A stretch of 64,000 bases of DNA from Colius striatus (taxonomy: Eukaryota; Chordata; Aves; Coliiformes; Coliidae): positions 53,824,152 to 53,888,151 of the forward strand of contig NC_084763.1 of NCBI RefSeq assembly GCF_028858725.1, read 5' to 3'. The notes under the pieces were generated by a model. It was given only the letters and a program-made list of their open reading frames with translations, had not been told where the DNA came from and searched no databases. A program made the position numbers and the translations under genes. Below, piece after piece: positions 12,201 to 25,500 of this stretch; the first letter of the stretch is position 1; every line of letters starts with the position of its first letter.

Positions 12201-14865
12201 ATCCTTAGAGAAGAGCTGGAAGAACTAATCACAGTCTTATAGACTTTACTCCCTCCTCAGGTGCCCCACACTGTTTATCACTTCTTTTCTTTTTCAGTAT
12301 GGAGGACAAGCCTTTTGGGACCTTACAAGTCAATTCCACTTGTAATGAAGCTTGGCCAGAAACAACTTCAATTGTGGACATAAATACAAAGCGCTAACTC
12401 TTAGCCAATACTCTTTTCAATGGTAATAACGTAAATAGTTTTTGTTTGTTTGGAGTATTTTAATAAAAAAGGGTTTAAAGGGAAACACAAAAAAAAGAGA
12501 TGATGAAATAGGAATTGATAATTATAGCTTTCCATTTGCATTTATACAAGATTGAAATATGCATAAGAGGAAACTCAAAGTCTTTTACAGAAAATAATGT
12601 TAAGTTCTTCCCATGTGAGACTGAATACAGCTCCATAATTAAATATGATAACACTGGGCTTTGCAAAGTCATGAAGGAAAGATTTAGCAGAGGCAGAAGG
12701 AAAGCTATTTTGCTGTCTTCATAAAATGAACATTGCTTCTACCTGTGAACAGAGTATTAATTCTAGTGTACCACTTCAATTGCAAGGTCTCTGGTTACAC
12801 TGCCACTGCCTTGCGCTGGGTTTCCTGCTTCCTGACTCAGTCCACCTGGCAGAAACTTCAAGTGTTAATCAAAGAGAATGAAATAGAACTACCTGGCCTG
12901 AATTCTGCCAGATGCACCAAGAGAGAAGTGAAAGGTGTGATAAGAAAGGAAAGAACTGAGGAAAAATACAGCAATAATAGATGAATAAGAAAAGTTGTCA
13001 CTGAGCAGCCACATCCTATCACTCCCGTTGCTCCCCTGCACTTCCTTCCACCTTTGTTGCTGTCCTCACTGCACACCATTTATCTTGCATCTCCTTTACT
13101 GTTGCCCAACAGCTTTGGGTAAATAGCTTTTTCCAAATATTTTGGAAGGTGTCAAGCAAATAAGAGGATGTTGACATGACACATACACACTGAATTAACA
13201 CATTCACATCCATAGCTTGTGTCTTTCTAAAAATATCATCAGACCCAAAGTTCTCCAAATATTTGGTATTTGGAACAAACTGCCAATATTTTGGATAAAT
13301 CTTTCTTCAGGCCTGAAACAGAAACAGTAACCTGTGAACTACAAATAAGCAAAGAACAATTACTTTGAGATTAGTTTGATTTTGTTCATCAACTATTAGA
13401 CAAAACACAGCTCTAATGGATGGATGCTAGAGGGGTAGACGTGGTGTGTACGCCTCTGGGTTAGACACAGAAGAGCAGAGTCCCCTGTGTCCTGAACAAG
13501 TGCCAAGAATTCACACTGGTAACCAAGCCTCAGGTACAACCTAAGATTGCACAAATTCTACAGCCTTCATCAGTCATCAATAAGACCGTCCTTAATAGAA
13601 GCTAGCATCCTAACCTGTCAAACAGCACTACCTTATTCCTTTCTTATTATGAATTATCAAATCTAAAACAAACTCATACAGCTTTCCAAATGACAATTAT
13701 AGAAGAACTGGTATCATGACACGTCACCACGCTGCACTTTCTTACTCCATTCCAGCTCTTCCTCAGCAAGCAGCAGTATTTCAACACTACAGTTTAATCT
13801 ACGGTTTAATTTCTCCTCTCACTCCTATCTGAATTTCAGAGAAAGAAAACTTGCAGAACAACAGTGTCTCAGATATTTATCATGTTTTCATGCACCTTGC
13901 AATACTTGGTGCCACTCTACATTGTTTAGCTCTCCAACTTCATGCATTTCTGACAAACACCGAATCCCTTGCAACCAATTGTACAAAATGGTGAGAGTTA
14001 AGCGCTGTTTTACAGGAGAAATGCATTCTATCACCTGCAACAGAAATTAGATGGGCAGTGGAAGACTGTTGGTGCTACTGCACCATTGGGACCACTGCTA
14101 TTTTGAGCCCTGCTTACCATTAAAGATGATCTAAATCTTGCAGAGAAACTGTCCTTTTATCCAACTTAGCCTTTGTATGTAGTATGTATATAAGAAAGTA
14201 CAAATAATCACAGCTAAACAATATAGCAAGCTATGTTTCAAAGGTACAATTGACAGCTCAAATGTTATAGATCTAAAATGTTATAGATATCTTCCTTACA
14301 ACTTCTGAGGTGGAGGAGTACAACTTGGCAGAGCCTTAGAGGAACAACTGTCAATCAACCAAAGCTCAAGAAAGTAAGGCACGTTGTGAGCAGCAGCCAG
14401 AGGCTATTACAAAAATGAGCTATGTCAGGAATTGCATTCATTTTCTTGTCTTCCCCATTCTCAGACAGAGCAATGATAAAAGGTCTGGAATATAAACAAT
14501 GAAGACAAAATGGTTTTCTGTTTGTAGAATTGAGTTTCAAATTTATTCAAAACTCACCGTAAGCCTCCCTCCCACAGAAGAAGGGATTCAACTTTCCTCT
14601 GTGCTTTCTTCATTGCACCTAGGCGTAGTCCCCACGATTTAGCTATTGATACACAACAAGTTAATTTTAATGAGGTATTTTTAACACCTCTCGGATGGAA
14701 GCTGAAGCACGGGAGCTTGGCACTGTCACAGTGATCCTGTCCTGCCATCTAGGGGACACATACTGATGTGCAAACGGAGGATGGTCTTTAGTTAACACAG
14801 GGGAAAACTTTCTATCTGAAATGCTTATCGAAGAGTGGCACAACTATCAAGAAACAAATCTAACT
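6239..14865. other. Intergenic, no gene recognised
   Basis: This is about 8.6 kb of AT-rich sequence with only short unconnected open frames, the longest 123 codons at 11537-11908. None shows a recognisable domain. I saw no CR1 3' end, tRNA or hairpin array. A simple AT-rich stretch built from AATAAATA-like units lies at 8068-8105. The sequence lies downstream of ARL5B, and its right border is set only by the proposed poly(A) site of that gene. Confidence 0.55.
8068..8105. repeat. AT-rich simple repeat (ATAAATTx units)
   Basis: Imperfect tandem units of AATAAATT/ATAATAAATA run for about 38 bases. The repeat contains several AATAAA hexamers, which have no meaning here without a nearby transcript. 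Confidence 0.6.
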
Positions 14866-17800
14866 GAAGAGCAGCAATACTATTTATTACACACCAAACA
14901 CAGAACAGTTTCATTTCAGCATAACCATAAAATTTTATACAGTAAATTTCAGTTAAATGGCCAGCAAAAGTACTGAGCTGACAACTTAAGGCTTGCTTTT
15001 ATGACACATAATCACGTCTTCTGAGCTCCTCAGCTACACAAAATGTCTTTTTATTTCCCTGGATGCCTCAAATGAGCAAGATCTATGTTGTTATAGAAAA
15101 CATGTGGCAATCAATGGAGAGAAAAAAGAAAACATGAAGATGTCTGTGGTCCCAGAACTGGTGAAAGTCATAAAAAGTGAAGTTGTATCACACCTGATAT
15201 TACGAAAACGTGGTACAGTGTCAGAATTTCTTTTCAATACATCATTTCTGCTGCACCTCAACTTTCTCAGAGCTTGTTCTACCACCTGCATGATGGGCAG
15301 AGCAGAAGGTTAGTATGTAACAGGCAGCATGCACCTTCCCATTGCTCCATCATAGGCAGCAAAATAGAGAAACACTCACTATCAAAAGGTCAAGTTAATT
15401 TTATACAATTTAAAAGCTGTTCCAAGATGCAAGTTCCTATTGCTGGTGTCAGCATTGCTGTCACATTTCTCATATGTGCTTTTTTTCATATTTAAGAGCC
15501 TCCCAGGCTCTTTCACACTGCAAACTCTAAAAAAGAGCAAACTCAGCTAAATGCTACACAGTCAAATGCACACACAGAAATCCAAACAATTTTTTTTCTC
15601 CTCTTCCACTTGGATTTGTTTTGCTCTAACTTTGAAAGGAAACAGTCCACAAAAACAAACATCCTTCACTAAACCAAACAGCTCCACGATTCCCATGACC
15701 GAAACGATAGGAAAGTCTCTTTAGGATCAAAGTTGGAGTTTCTCTTAGGATAAAATAAAGCAGGTGTCCAACCAAGATGTTTTGTGAACTAGGTACAGTT
15801 GCAGAAAATGCAGACCTTGGCTCTGTCCCAGTGAAGGGACTGGAGATGGAAAGCTTCCTCTAAGTCCTACACTTAAAGTGACAGTGCTATAACTACTTTG
15901 AAATCTCAAAGAACAAACAAGACAACCTTCGATATTTAACAGAAGAACTCTGCAAAGAGTTTTATATTGATAAAGGGTAAATATGAACACAGGCAAATTG
16001 AGAGAAGATAACTGTGCTATGTAAAAAAAGAAGAAAAATTGAAGAAAAAGGAGATAACAGTAAAATGAGACTTGATGGCTGTATGAGGAAAATGCAACTT
16101 GGTAAAATGTAGTGTATGACTGCTGTCATTTCTACAGTATTTCACATGCCTTTGTCAGCATCTTTAGACAAGGCAGTGCAATATCTTGGGAGAGTGAAAA
16201 AATAAAGAAAAGAAAAAATGGAGGAAGAAAAACAAGGACAAAGGTTCAAATCAGAGACAGGATGGAAAGCTGGTGAGCCACCATCATGAAACCAAGACCA
16301 CTTGTTTCCTAAGACTGACCTCCAGTGGTGAGTGAGTACAGAGACTAAGATAAGATACAACCTTAATGCAAACTGCCATGATCATGCTCATTATTATTGT
16401 ATCTACTTAATAATAACAGCTTACAGACAACCACACTGGGGAAGATGAAGTCTTATTTTCAAACTTAATTCCATTTCAAATAAACTAAGCAAAAACAAGC
16501 AGAAGAGCTTAAAAGTCTGCAAAGACCACTTTCAAAAAGCTGATTCTGCCAACCTCATCCAAACGTGAAAAAAAATGCCCAAAGGTGCATGTTTAGTCTG
16601 ACAGACAAATCAGAACTAGTTGTCTTATGATGCATTATTTTAACACAAAAGGCTTGATTTTATAAATTAGCCCATAACATGCACCTCAATTACTTTATAT
16701 GGTGTCCTGTATTTTGAGTAAAATGAGTTATTTAGGACAAAAATCTTTGTGATATTTTACTTGAGAATGTTTTAAAATCTTTACTTACATTTGTACTTTT
16801 GTCTGAGAAGCCAACAGTGTCCTTTGTGAACAGCATATTAAATGCAGACTATTTTCAAAGTGCAAAAGCTCAATGCAAAGTATTTATTACATACAGATTC
16901 ACAAAAGCAATGCAGTGTTTGGCAGTGCAAAGACACATGCAGTGTTCTGAAAGCATCCCACTGTAAAAATTATTTTAATAGAACCACTTTTAGTTTAACA
17001 GGCTCTGAAGGCAGTTAAAAAAGCTACCCCCACCCCCCCCCAGGAAAATTTCACACCAAGCTTTTCTCAAAGAAACAAAACACAGTGTAAGTGCTATGAA
17101 CAAACCAGTATCATAAATGGAAAACTGTTGCAGAAAATGAAGGAGTAAGGTGATCAAAATCATGGCTATCATCAAGAATGTTTCTGTCTAAGATAATCAA
17201 ACACCTGAGTGTGTAGGAATGAAAGAAAAACTGTCATTATTCCACTATTCTAAGATCTTCAAGATGACCATTTCTCCCAATTAAAGTTAGAGAGGTTACC
17301 TTAGGTGAGGCTGGATTTAGTAATCAAACTGTACATTTATATATGGTTTTACTTGGAAGGTGTTAAATACAAAAATATAACATCGTGCTGCTCTTTTTAA
17401 AACAATCAAAGGGCTACACATCCAGATAATGTTCTCATAAACATTCAGGACTACATTCTGAATCAGACAAAAATAAACCTGAAAATAAATCTAAATTGGA
17501 AACTGAAATTATTAAGTCACCAAACAAGAAACCTCGTTCACATCATCACTTTATTGTTTTCATTTATAATTTGCTTCCCTAAGAACAAAGCAAATCTCAC
17601 TTTCACACGTTAGAACAGTTGTTAGCATGAATACTCGAGCAAGAAGCTTTAGTATTACACTTTAACCTTCCTTTGTGTTGCTCTTTTTTTCTGAGCACTA
17701 CTTTCCGATGATGTAAAGTCTTTTCTGAGCATTTTGACTTGACAGTCTTTCTTCTAACTGTGACTTTTGCTAATAAGCTTTAGTATGTAACTTTATTAAG

Positions 17801-19492
17801 CAACCACTGACTCCACCTGTATGTCACGTCTTCCCTTTAACGCTTATGACAACGTATTTGCTGCTACTTTTAAAATTTCCTTAAGCCTTGTTCAAATAAA
17901 AATGGAACCAAAATTGAAATTTACAAAACTTAAATTTTTATTAAAGAAAATTCAGTGTGCATTGATTATCAAAACAAGATTTATCAAAAGCATTTTGTCA
18001 TTCAGGGTCTCGTTCAGTTAGCATAACGGTTCTAGTAACCAGAGCTGACACGGGGTTTAGGCATGCAGAAGTACAGAATGGTGCTTTGAAAAAGCCTGAC
18101 AAGCGTTTATGTAGGTTGGATGCTTAACTGTTGCTGGGATTTCCCTAGGAATTGGGTGCCTGCTACTGCTTTTGGTTTGGGGTTTTTTTCCTTCAGATTT
18201 TTTGGGGACCTTTGGTGGTTGGCTTTTTTGGCATTTAGTGTTCTCAATTAATTCATCCATAGCTTTAGATTCTCCTTACAGAACTAACTTCATCCCCATC
18301 AAATTGAAGTAAGAGTTACTAGGTCCTACCTTTCAACACCTGTTTATCAAAAGGAAGATCTTTACTTTTTCAACTTTCAGGTCCTAAACTTCAGGTGAAT
18401 GAATCTAACTTGAACACCATCAGAAGTCCTCTGCTCTCACCACTAAAAATAAAAATTAAGGCAGAACATTTTCTCTGCAACAGAATCTGAAAAAATATTT
18501 GACACTAGGTAGAAAAATGTTAAGATTGGCTTCACTCTGAAGGCCAGAGATACAGCACCATGATTTTGTTCTGTGTATAAAGCTGGCTTCCCTTTTGATT
18601 TCTCATTCATTTAAAAAACAGCATCCTTACCAAAAGGTCAGGAAGGTTCACGTAGACAGTATTTAAAAATCAACGTATTACAGCAAGTCCACATATAACA
18701 CTGTCTCTTGTGATTCCAAATTTAATTATTGAGAGGTTTACCTCTCACAACCTTTCAAAAAATAAAAGGTATTCAAGTTCTAAATGGTAAAACCAGCACT
18801 TGAGAACAAATTGTTTATCCATTGTACACAGATGTGTTTTCAAGTAAAAGAGAAAGAATCATATGCTAGAAAGAGCTATCAGAAAAACTGAAAATGAAAT
18901 AAGATTTAAGGCAGAAGTTCACTTACATACCAGGTCAAAAGCCACAATATTAACTATAACAAACTCATTCAGCATTTAAAAATTTGCATTCATAATTATT
19001 AACTCCCATGTTGGCTAGAACTCTACCGATGCTCCAGGAAAACCAACTTGAGATATGGTTATCCTTGGAAGCTAAAGATATGCCAGAATAAAGTCAACCT
19101 ACTATTTTTTTCCATTATTAAACAAACTGCGGTTATTTATAACTGTGGTAAGTTATAGAAACTATTTAGAAAGAGGAAGTATGAAATATTGACAATGACA
19201 AAACAGATTTTAAAAAGCTACCATTGAAAAAGTTAGAATACATTTTCAGAGGCATTCAAATGCTTAAAATCAGATTCACTTATGTTTATTCAGTGGAAGA
19301 TTAGTGTATTAAAAAAAGTTAAGAAAATACTTTATGTTTCAGTTCAACTGCACTTGATTCAAGTACAGTTTGGGGGTTTGCTGATATAAATTAAACATGG
19401 TCACTGCCTCAGCAGCCAGAAGTACAGAAAAATGTACATGTACACAGGATAAATAGAAGTCTCTTCTTCTGGGGAGGGGAAAAAAAGAAAAG
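14866..19492 (-). other. ARL5B: Probable long 3' UTR of ARL5B
   Basis: Sequence beyond the ARL5B stop codon is AT-rich, lacks recognised interspersed repeats, and has several AATAAA hexamers on the minus strand (plus-strand TTTATT at 17792, 17550, 16883 and 14883). The absence of CR1 insertions over about 4.6 kb and the known long 3' UTRs of ARL5B orthologues suggest an extended UTR. Which poly(A) site is used cannot be decided from sequence alone; 14883-14888 is only the most distal plausible one. RNA reads would settle it. Confidence 0.4.
14883..14888 (-). promoter_or_regulatory. ARL5B: Candidate distal poly(A) signal of ARL5B (AATAAA)
   Basis: The minus strand reads GTAATAAATAG here. A T/G-rich stretch (TTAGATTTGTTTCTTG) follows within about 40 bases, as expected downstream of a cleavage site. 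A near-identical GTAATAAATAC occurs at 16883-16888 and is an alternative. Confidence 0.35.
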
Positions 19493-19541
19493 CTATCTCA
19501 CTCCAATTCGGGAGGTCATCCACTCCAAGCCTTGGCATAAT
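19493..19541 (-). CDS. ARL5B: ARL5B coding exon 6 with stop
   Basis: Encodes [15 protein letters not shown] and the TAG stop at 19493-19495. The acceptor is ATCTTTCAG|A. The C-terminus IGVR is the ARL5B form. Confidence 0.97.
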
Positions 19542-22500
19542 CTGAAAGATAAGAGATGTTACATGGGTACAAGTTCTATTCCAACTTCTTTAAAGCATTT
19601 TCTACTTTTTTGATGTTTAAAAACATCTACTTAAACCAGACAGAATTGGGACTGAAACTTGAACAAAGTAAATAATGTTTTAAGCGAAGCCTGCTTGGGC
19701 TTTAATCACAACATTAAAGCTAACAATGGCTCTAAAAGAGGTCTCCGTTACATTAGAAAATATTTCATGCTAGAAGTGAGGATGACACTCTCACTTCCAA
19801 AATATTTAGTTGGGTTCACTGGTTTTCATTTCACAAGATCAAATTATGGTAAAGGTTACACAACACAGCAGAAAAAAACATCTTTAGAAGACGGCTTTAA
19901 GAATCAAAATGAAAAATGAAACACTTCAAATCACGTAAGCCATTATCTAACTTGTTACATGTACCCAAAAAAGTTTTTCAACCCTTATAGACAAAGGACC
20001 TAAGGGAAACTTAGCTTTCCATTTTAGTAGTTGTTGGCACACGGTATGCAAGTTTCAAAACGAGCTACATCAGTCAGATACAAAGTTTAATATTAGTAAC
20101 AACTTCGGTTTACACACCATCCTTTTCATTAAAACTAGATTTGATTGCTTATTGAAAAATCAACCAAGAAGTACCCAAAATCACACCAATCCCTAATCAC
20201 CCCACCTTAGACAGTAGTTTATTTAACTACACAAGGACACATGGAATGAGAGGGTAGTGCACAAAGAGTCACCAATTATGTAAACAGCTATATATTTGCA
20301 TGGGTGGCTGTGTCTGGGGTTGTGTTTTGTTGTTTTGGGTTTTTTAACAGTAAGCTGAAAGATTTTCATATGAATTTGGAGTCTGAGCTATGAAAAAAAT
20401 CCACAAGATTCAATAAAGAAGCCAGAAAAAAATTTATATGTCCTTCTGACTACATAGGTTAGAAAATACACTCTTTCAGGAATCCACATTGGTGTCAAAA
20501 GGCTTCCAAAGCAGTGCTCTCATTTACCATAAATAACTATAAGTATATATATAAGCAGTAAACATTTACCCTTCTCCCGTCAAAGCACAACAAGACTGAA
20601 TGTGCCATGGGTGATCCTTTATGGAGCTAAGGGTGAGGTATGTAGATATCTCAGCAGCTGTCATGCAACCTTTCATGTCCTGCTTGTTTGCAAAGATGAG
20701 AACCGCAGCCTTCCGTAAATCCTAGAAGCAATTTAGAGTATCCATAAGAGTTACTATAAAGAACTAAAAGGCTGTCATGTTACCAGAAGTTCTTAAAAGA
20801 ACTGTATTAAACCGAATCTACAACTACACAGCAGCATGGAGTTTTACCAGACTTACTGTATTAAAAATTAACAAATTTATTCAGAAATGTTCTCAATCAC
20901 AGACAATGAAATAATAATGTATTATACTATGTCTTCAGTGTTATTTAAATATATAATAAATTCTGAGACTATTTCTCCACAAAGAGAAAAACATCCAAAC
21001 CTTTACGGTACAAAGTTGAAAATTCAGTCTTACAAGTAGTCTCCTCTCTGTTTTCAAGAGATGGTAATCACAAGGTCATATGAGTTTATAACACTGGAAA
21101 CTAATAAATTACATGGGAAAACTTCACCATAAAAAGTCATCTTCCACCTTTTTTGGTAGTGTATTTGCTTTTTACTACCAGTACCCAACTACATTAATAT
21201 TAGTGATGAAGTAAAAACCTCACTCATTTGAAACAACACAAATCTCTCAAGTAAATTAACTCCACAGAATTATTTTTCCTTAGAAATGGAGGGAGATATT
21301 TAGATTTGAAATAACCTTAATTCAGCCATTAAGTGATCACAGAAGGTTTTAACATACTTTAACTAATCCAAACTTTTAATATCAGCTAATCCAGACGTTA
21401 ATTTAGGATGTTTGAGGGAATTAATCTTATGCTGAACTGGCATCAATACAATATATAACAATAAAACTACTAACAAAATATTTCAGAAAGAAACTGAACT
21501 GAAACTGATTTATCCCTGGATATGCTCCTTAATTTTAAGGAACTAGATTAAAACAAATGAGACAGACATATGGAATTGCTTACTTTCTGAATCATAAATA
21601 AAAATGAAAAGGAAAAAAGCTTCTTGAAATTGTAACCATTTCACTGAAATGAGAAACAGTGGTGTAGCACCCAGCTACATTAATATGTAGTTTAAGATAT
21701 TTTACAAGTTCTACATTTGCAAATTAAAGAGTGATTTGATTATAATCAAACATTTCCTGTTAGAAAAATGGTTCATAATAACTTTTCTGTTTATCTTTTC
21801 CATGGTCTTGAAATGTCACCAACATGCCTGCAGGTTTAAGCTTAGATTTTTTTTTTGTGATAGTGTCATTTTTGCTAACATAGGAAGCATGTAATGTTAT
21901 CTGGCTGCTCACAATAAAACAATTCTCCCAGCTCCCCACCATACCTCATGAGCCAGCATTCTATAAAGTTCTTCTTTTGTAATAGAAAGTCGCTCTCTAT
22001 CAATGCTGTCAACAACAAGAATGATGAACTAGGGGAAAAAACAATAGTACAGCATGTAAGTACAAAGTATAAATTACAGAAAGCATGTTTTCAAGAGATC
22101 ACTACCAGAAGTCTTCATATATGAAGGCGAGAGAGAGACAGACTTTCAGAGCATGCTACAAAACAGAGCAAGAGGTTTATTGTTACAGTTTTTTGCTAGA
22201 GTCCTGGGAATCACACATGAAGGCTACAGTCAAACAAAAAACTAAAATACTATTGTGCTTGTACATTTCAGCGCTGCTATTAAGATCTACTTCCATGTAC
22301 ACTATGGTTAAATCTCCTTGGTGGATTTTCAGGCCCCACATCATCAGCAAAATGATCACAGAGGTACCAAAAGCATCTACAGACAATAGATTACATTTAA
22401 AATGTGTATGACAAACCTTCTACACAATTATCATCGAAAACAGCTATTATGTTCACTACTACTTGCATACTCAGAAAACTACAAAATTGAAATTCCCTCC

Positions 22501-25500
22501 TTTGAAAGTATTTTTAGCAATTCAGCACCATCTTACTCATAAAACTTAAGAAATGTTACTTGAAAGGAGTACATCATACCTCCAAAAGCTCTATACCTGT
22601 AGGGCTCAGCATTACGTGGTTGCACACCACCTTAACCTTTGTAACACAAAGGGCCTGTGCAGTTGGCTTCTTACTTAGAACTTTGCACTCTTCCACCTAG
22701 GCACTTGGAGAAGGCTACAGTCATGATTTTGCTCTTACTTTTCCTGCCAGGCACATTATTCTCAAAGCCATGCACTTGTGAAACCTGAGACACTACTAGG
22801 TCTGGTACATCAAGTCTCCCATAGGAAGTGATTAGCACCAATAGGAAAATTACTCTCTTTTACTCCACTTTCTGGCCCATGTTTTGCGTCTTCTACTTTA
22901 TAACTTTACACTAGAGGGGAAAAAGACACATTCATATGTAGTAGGTAACACTCAAGTAAATGCTTATAAGCATTACCCAATAGTATGTATACACAGACCA
23001 AAACAAGTGATCAGTGTTAAACACTCGTCTTGTCCAGAGTGTGCTCCAAGCATGGTTAACAGTATAATATAACAGTAGGGACATGAAATGTGTGTAGTGA
23101 AAAATGATAAAAATACTATTAGAAAACAATTTAAAAATAATTACAGAGAATACATGATACACTGCAGAGGAAACAAAGGCGATGACATTCATCTGAGAGA
23201 TCCCATCACTTCTCTGCCCATATGGGAACACTTTTCCATCCCTCGTCTTTTTTACAGTAATTCTTTTTGTTTGCCCCCATCCCTGGTAATTTAACCTTGA
23301 GAGCTCCCTCCCCTTTTTCCCCTAAATCTTGTGTCTGTAAGCCTGTTTCAATACCCATTCTGTAAGGACACAAACTGACTCTTACAAAAGAATTGCAGTA
23401 TTAGCCATATTAAGTGGAAACTAATTAGGACAGGTATGCACTGAAAAGCTTATTTGTGAGACTTTTGACATTATTGCTAAGATTTTGTTTAGATTGCTTC
23501 AATTTACAGGTAAGGAAAGGGAGATAGCAACAAAAAAGGAGGATTGGAAGTCATTGCTATAATTTGCCAACATATGTCCCAAATTACATTGCCTTATAAA
23601 ATTAAGGAGATTCATTATCCATTGAAAATGACCACCAAGTGTGAAAAAGTAAGTCAATTTAATGCTGCTGTGACTTTGAGATGTCTAGCAGATGAGGAGG
23701 AACACTAAAGGAATTATTCATATCGAGGAGGCTAGTATTAGCATACTAAACAGACTCCTTTTCTTCCTCAGCTGTTTCCAGCAGACAAAGCTTCTAAGTA
23801 CAAGGAAACTTCTTTCAAGTGCTAGAAAGCACTGGATAGCAAACACTTACTATGAACAACATCCCAAAATGATGGAAAAAAGAACTGACACGTGTACCTT
23901 CTCAAATTCCAAAATCAAAGATTCTCAATGGACACATGTCAAGACCTTATTGTTATCACACTAGATAAAGCTGGGAGAAGTCTCTTCATCCTCATGTGTG
24001 TGTTAGATGTATTTGTACTTTTCTAGATGAAATTTAAGTAATAAGTTTAAAATACTAGAAATTGAGGTTGAGATGTCATTACCAGGCTTCCAGTAGTTAA
24101 GAATTTTCTGAATAGCTAGGGTGGGGCACTCTCATCTCCCTTCTCTCTAAGGGGGGAACAGGGCAGAAAACCTAATTTTACAGTAGAGTGGAATGCTTAC
24201 ACAATGAGTAACATCTCAAGAGATCTCTACTTTTAGTAGAAATGGTAAGAAATGAAGCCTAAGGTCTTTTACATCAATGTAGAAGTCTCAAAGAGACGAT
24301 ACACAGATTTTATGTACACATTGCATTGATAACCTTTTGGCATCAAAATTACTGACACAAGAAAACAACCACCAAAAGATGACCGTTGCTGAGTTCTCCA
24401 GCCATTGCAGCAATGTTGGCTTTACCAGTTACCTCATGAGCACTGCACAGCTAGATTTTCCTTTATCCTTTGGATAAAAAGCCATAAACTGATGAACTTT
24501 TTTAATACTGCTGCTTAGAGAAAGTTTATTCCCTCATCCTTAATTACCATCACCTCAAAGACATTTCAGAGTAGAAATACAGATGTTAACCCCCTCACAC
24601 CATCTCTGAATTTGCAAAGTACATTGCAAAAGTTACTTTTCAATCCACTTGAAAAAACATGCCAAAAGCCTGTTTGATCTGCAATTTGTTTTGGTATCAT
24701 TTGATTGCCTAGGAAAAACATCTAAACTTCACAGACTGTATCACAGATCAAACAATACTACTGTGAAGTACACAGGAAAAATGCTTCAAATATTAACAGA
24801 AAATTGGATGCGTTCCCCTTACACTTTTTGGGTTTCTTCTTGCTCAAGGATTTTAAAAAATACAGTTGCAGTCTTTATAAAAACCTACAAATATTCCTAA
24901 TAAATAAATGAAGCTTCAAACAAACTGAATAGAATTTGCAGATTTCAAAGCAGCTTCTCATACCTCTGTGTTTGAATAATAGGTGTTCCACGATGACCGT
25001 AGTGATTCCTGTCCTCCAATATCCCACATTAAGAAATGAGTGTTTTTCACCACTATTTCTTCTACATTGCTTCCTATGGTTGGAGAAGTATGAACCACTT
25101 CATTCATTAAGCTAAAGAAAACAATATCAAACCATAAAGACCAGGTAGTAAAATCCACAAGGCTTGTAACAAATTACAATACATTTGTTGTAGGAAAGCT
25201 AAAGATGTGTAATTGTGATTAATGAAATAAATATAATAACTAGGTATACATAAAAAAATAAATATTTTATTTTTTATAGAAATAAAGCAAATATTTAAGA
25301 GCAGTTCTTAGATTTAAGATTAGTTCCATCTGCATTTGGCCTAAAAACCTGTACTTGACGAAGTTCTAGCATTCTTTTGTAGCAGAGACTGAGACATGCT
25401 TAGAGACATCAGCAACAAATAATAAGCTCATAAAAGGCTTGTAACAAATAGATAAGCATCAGTGATTTAAGAGGCTTCTTGTTTTAAAGGATACTTTAAA

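Noticed and set aside
17027-17041. C-rich run (G-rich on the ARL5B strand) as a quadruplex
   Set aside because: It is essentially one or two runs rather than four, so it does not meet the usual motif.
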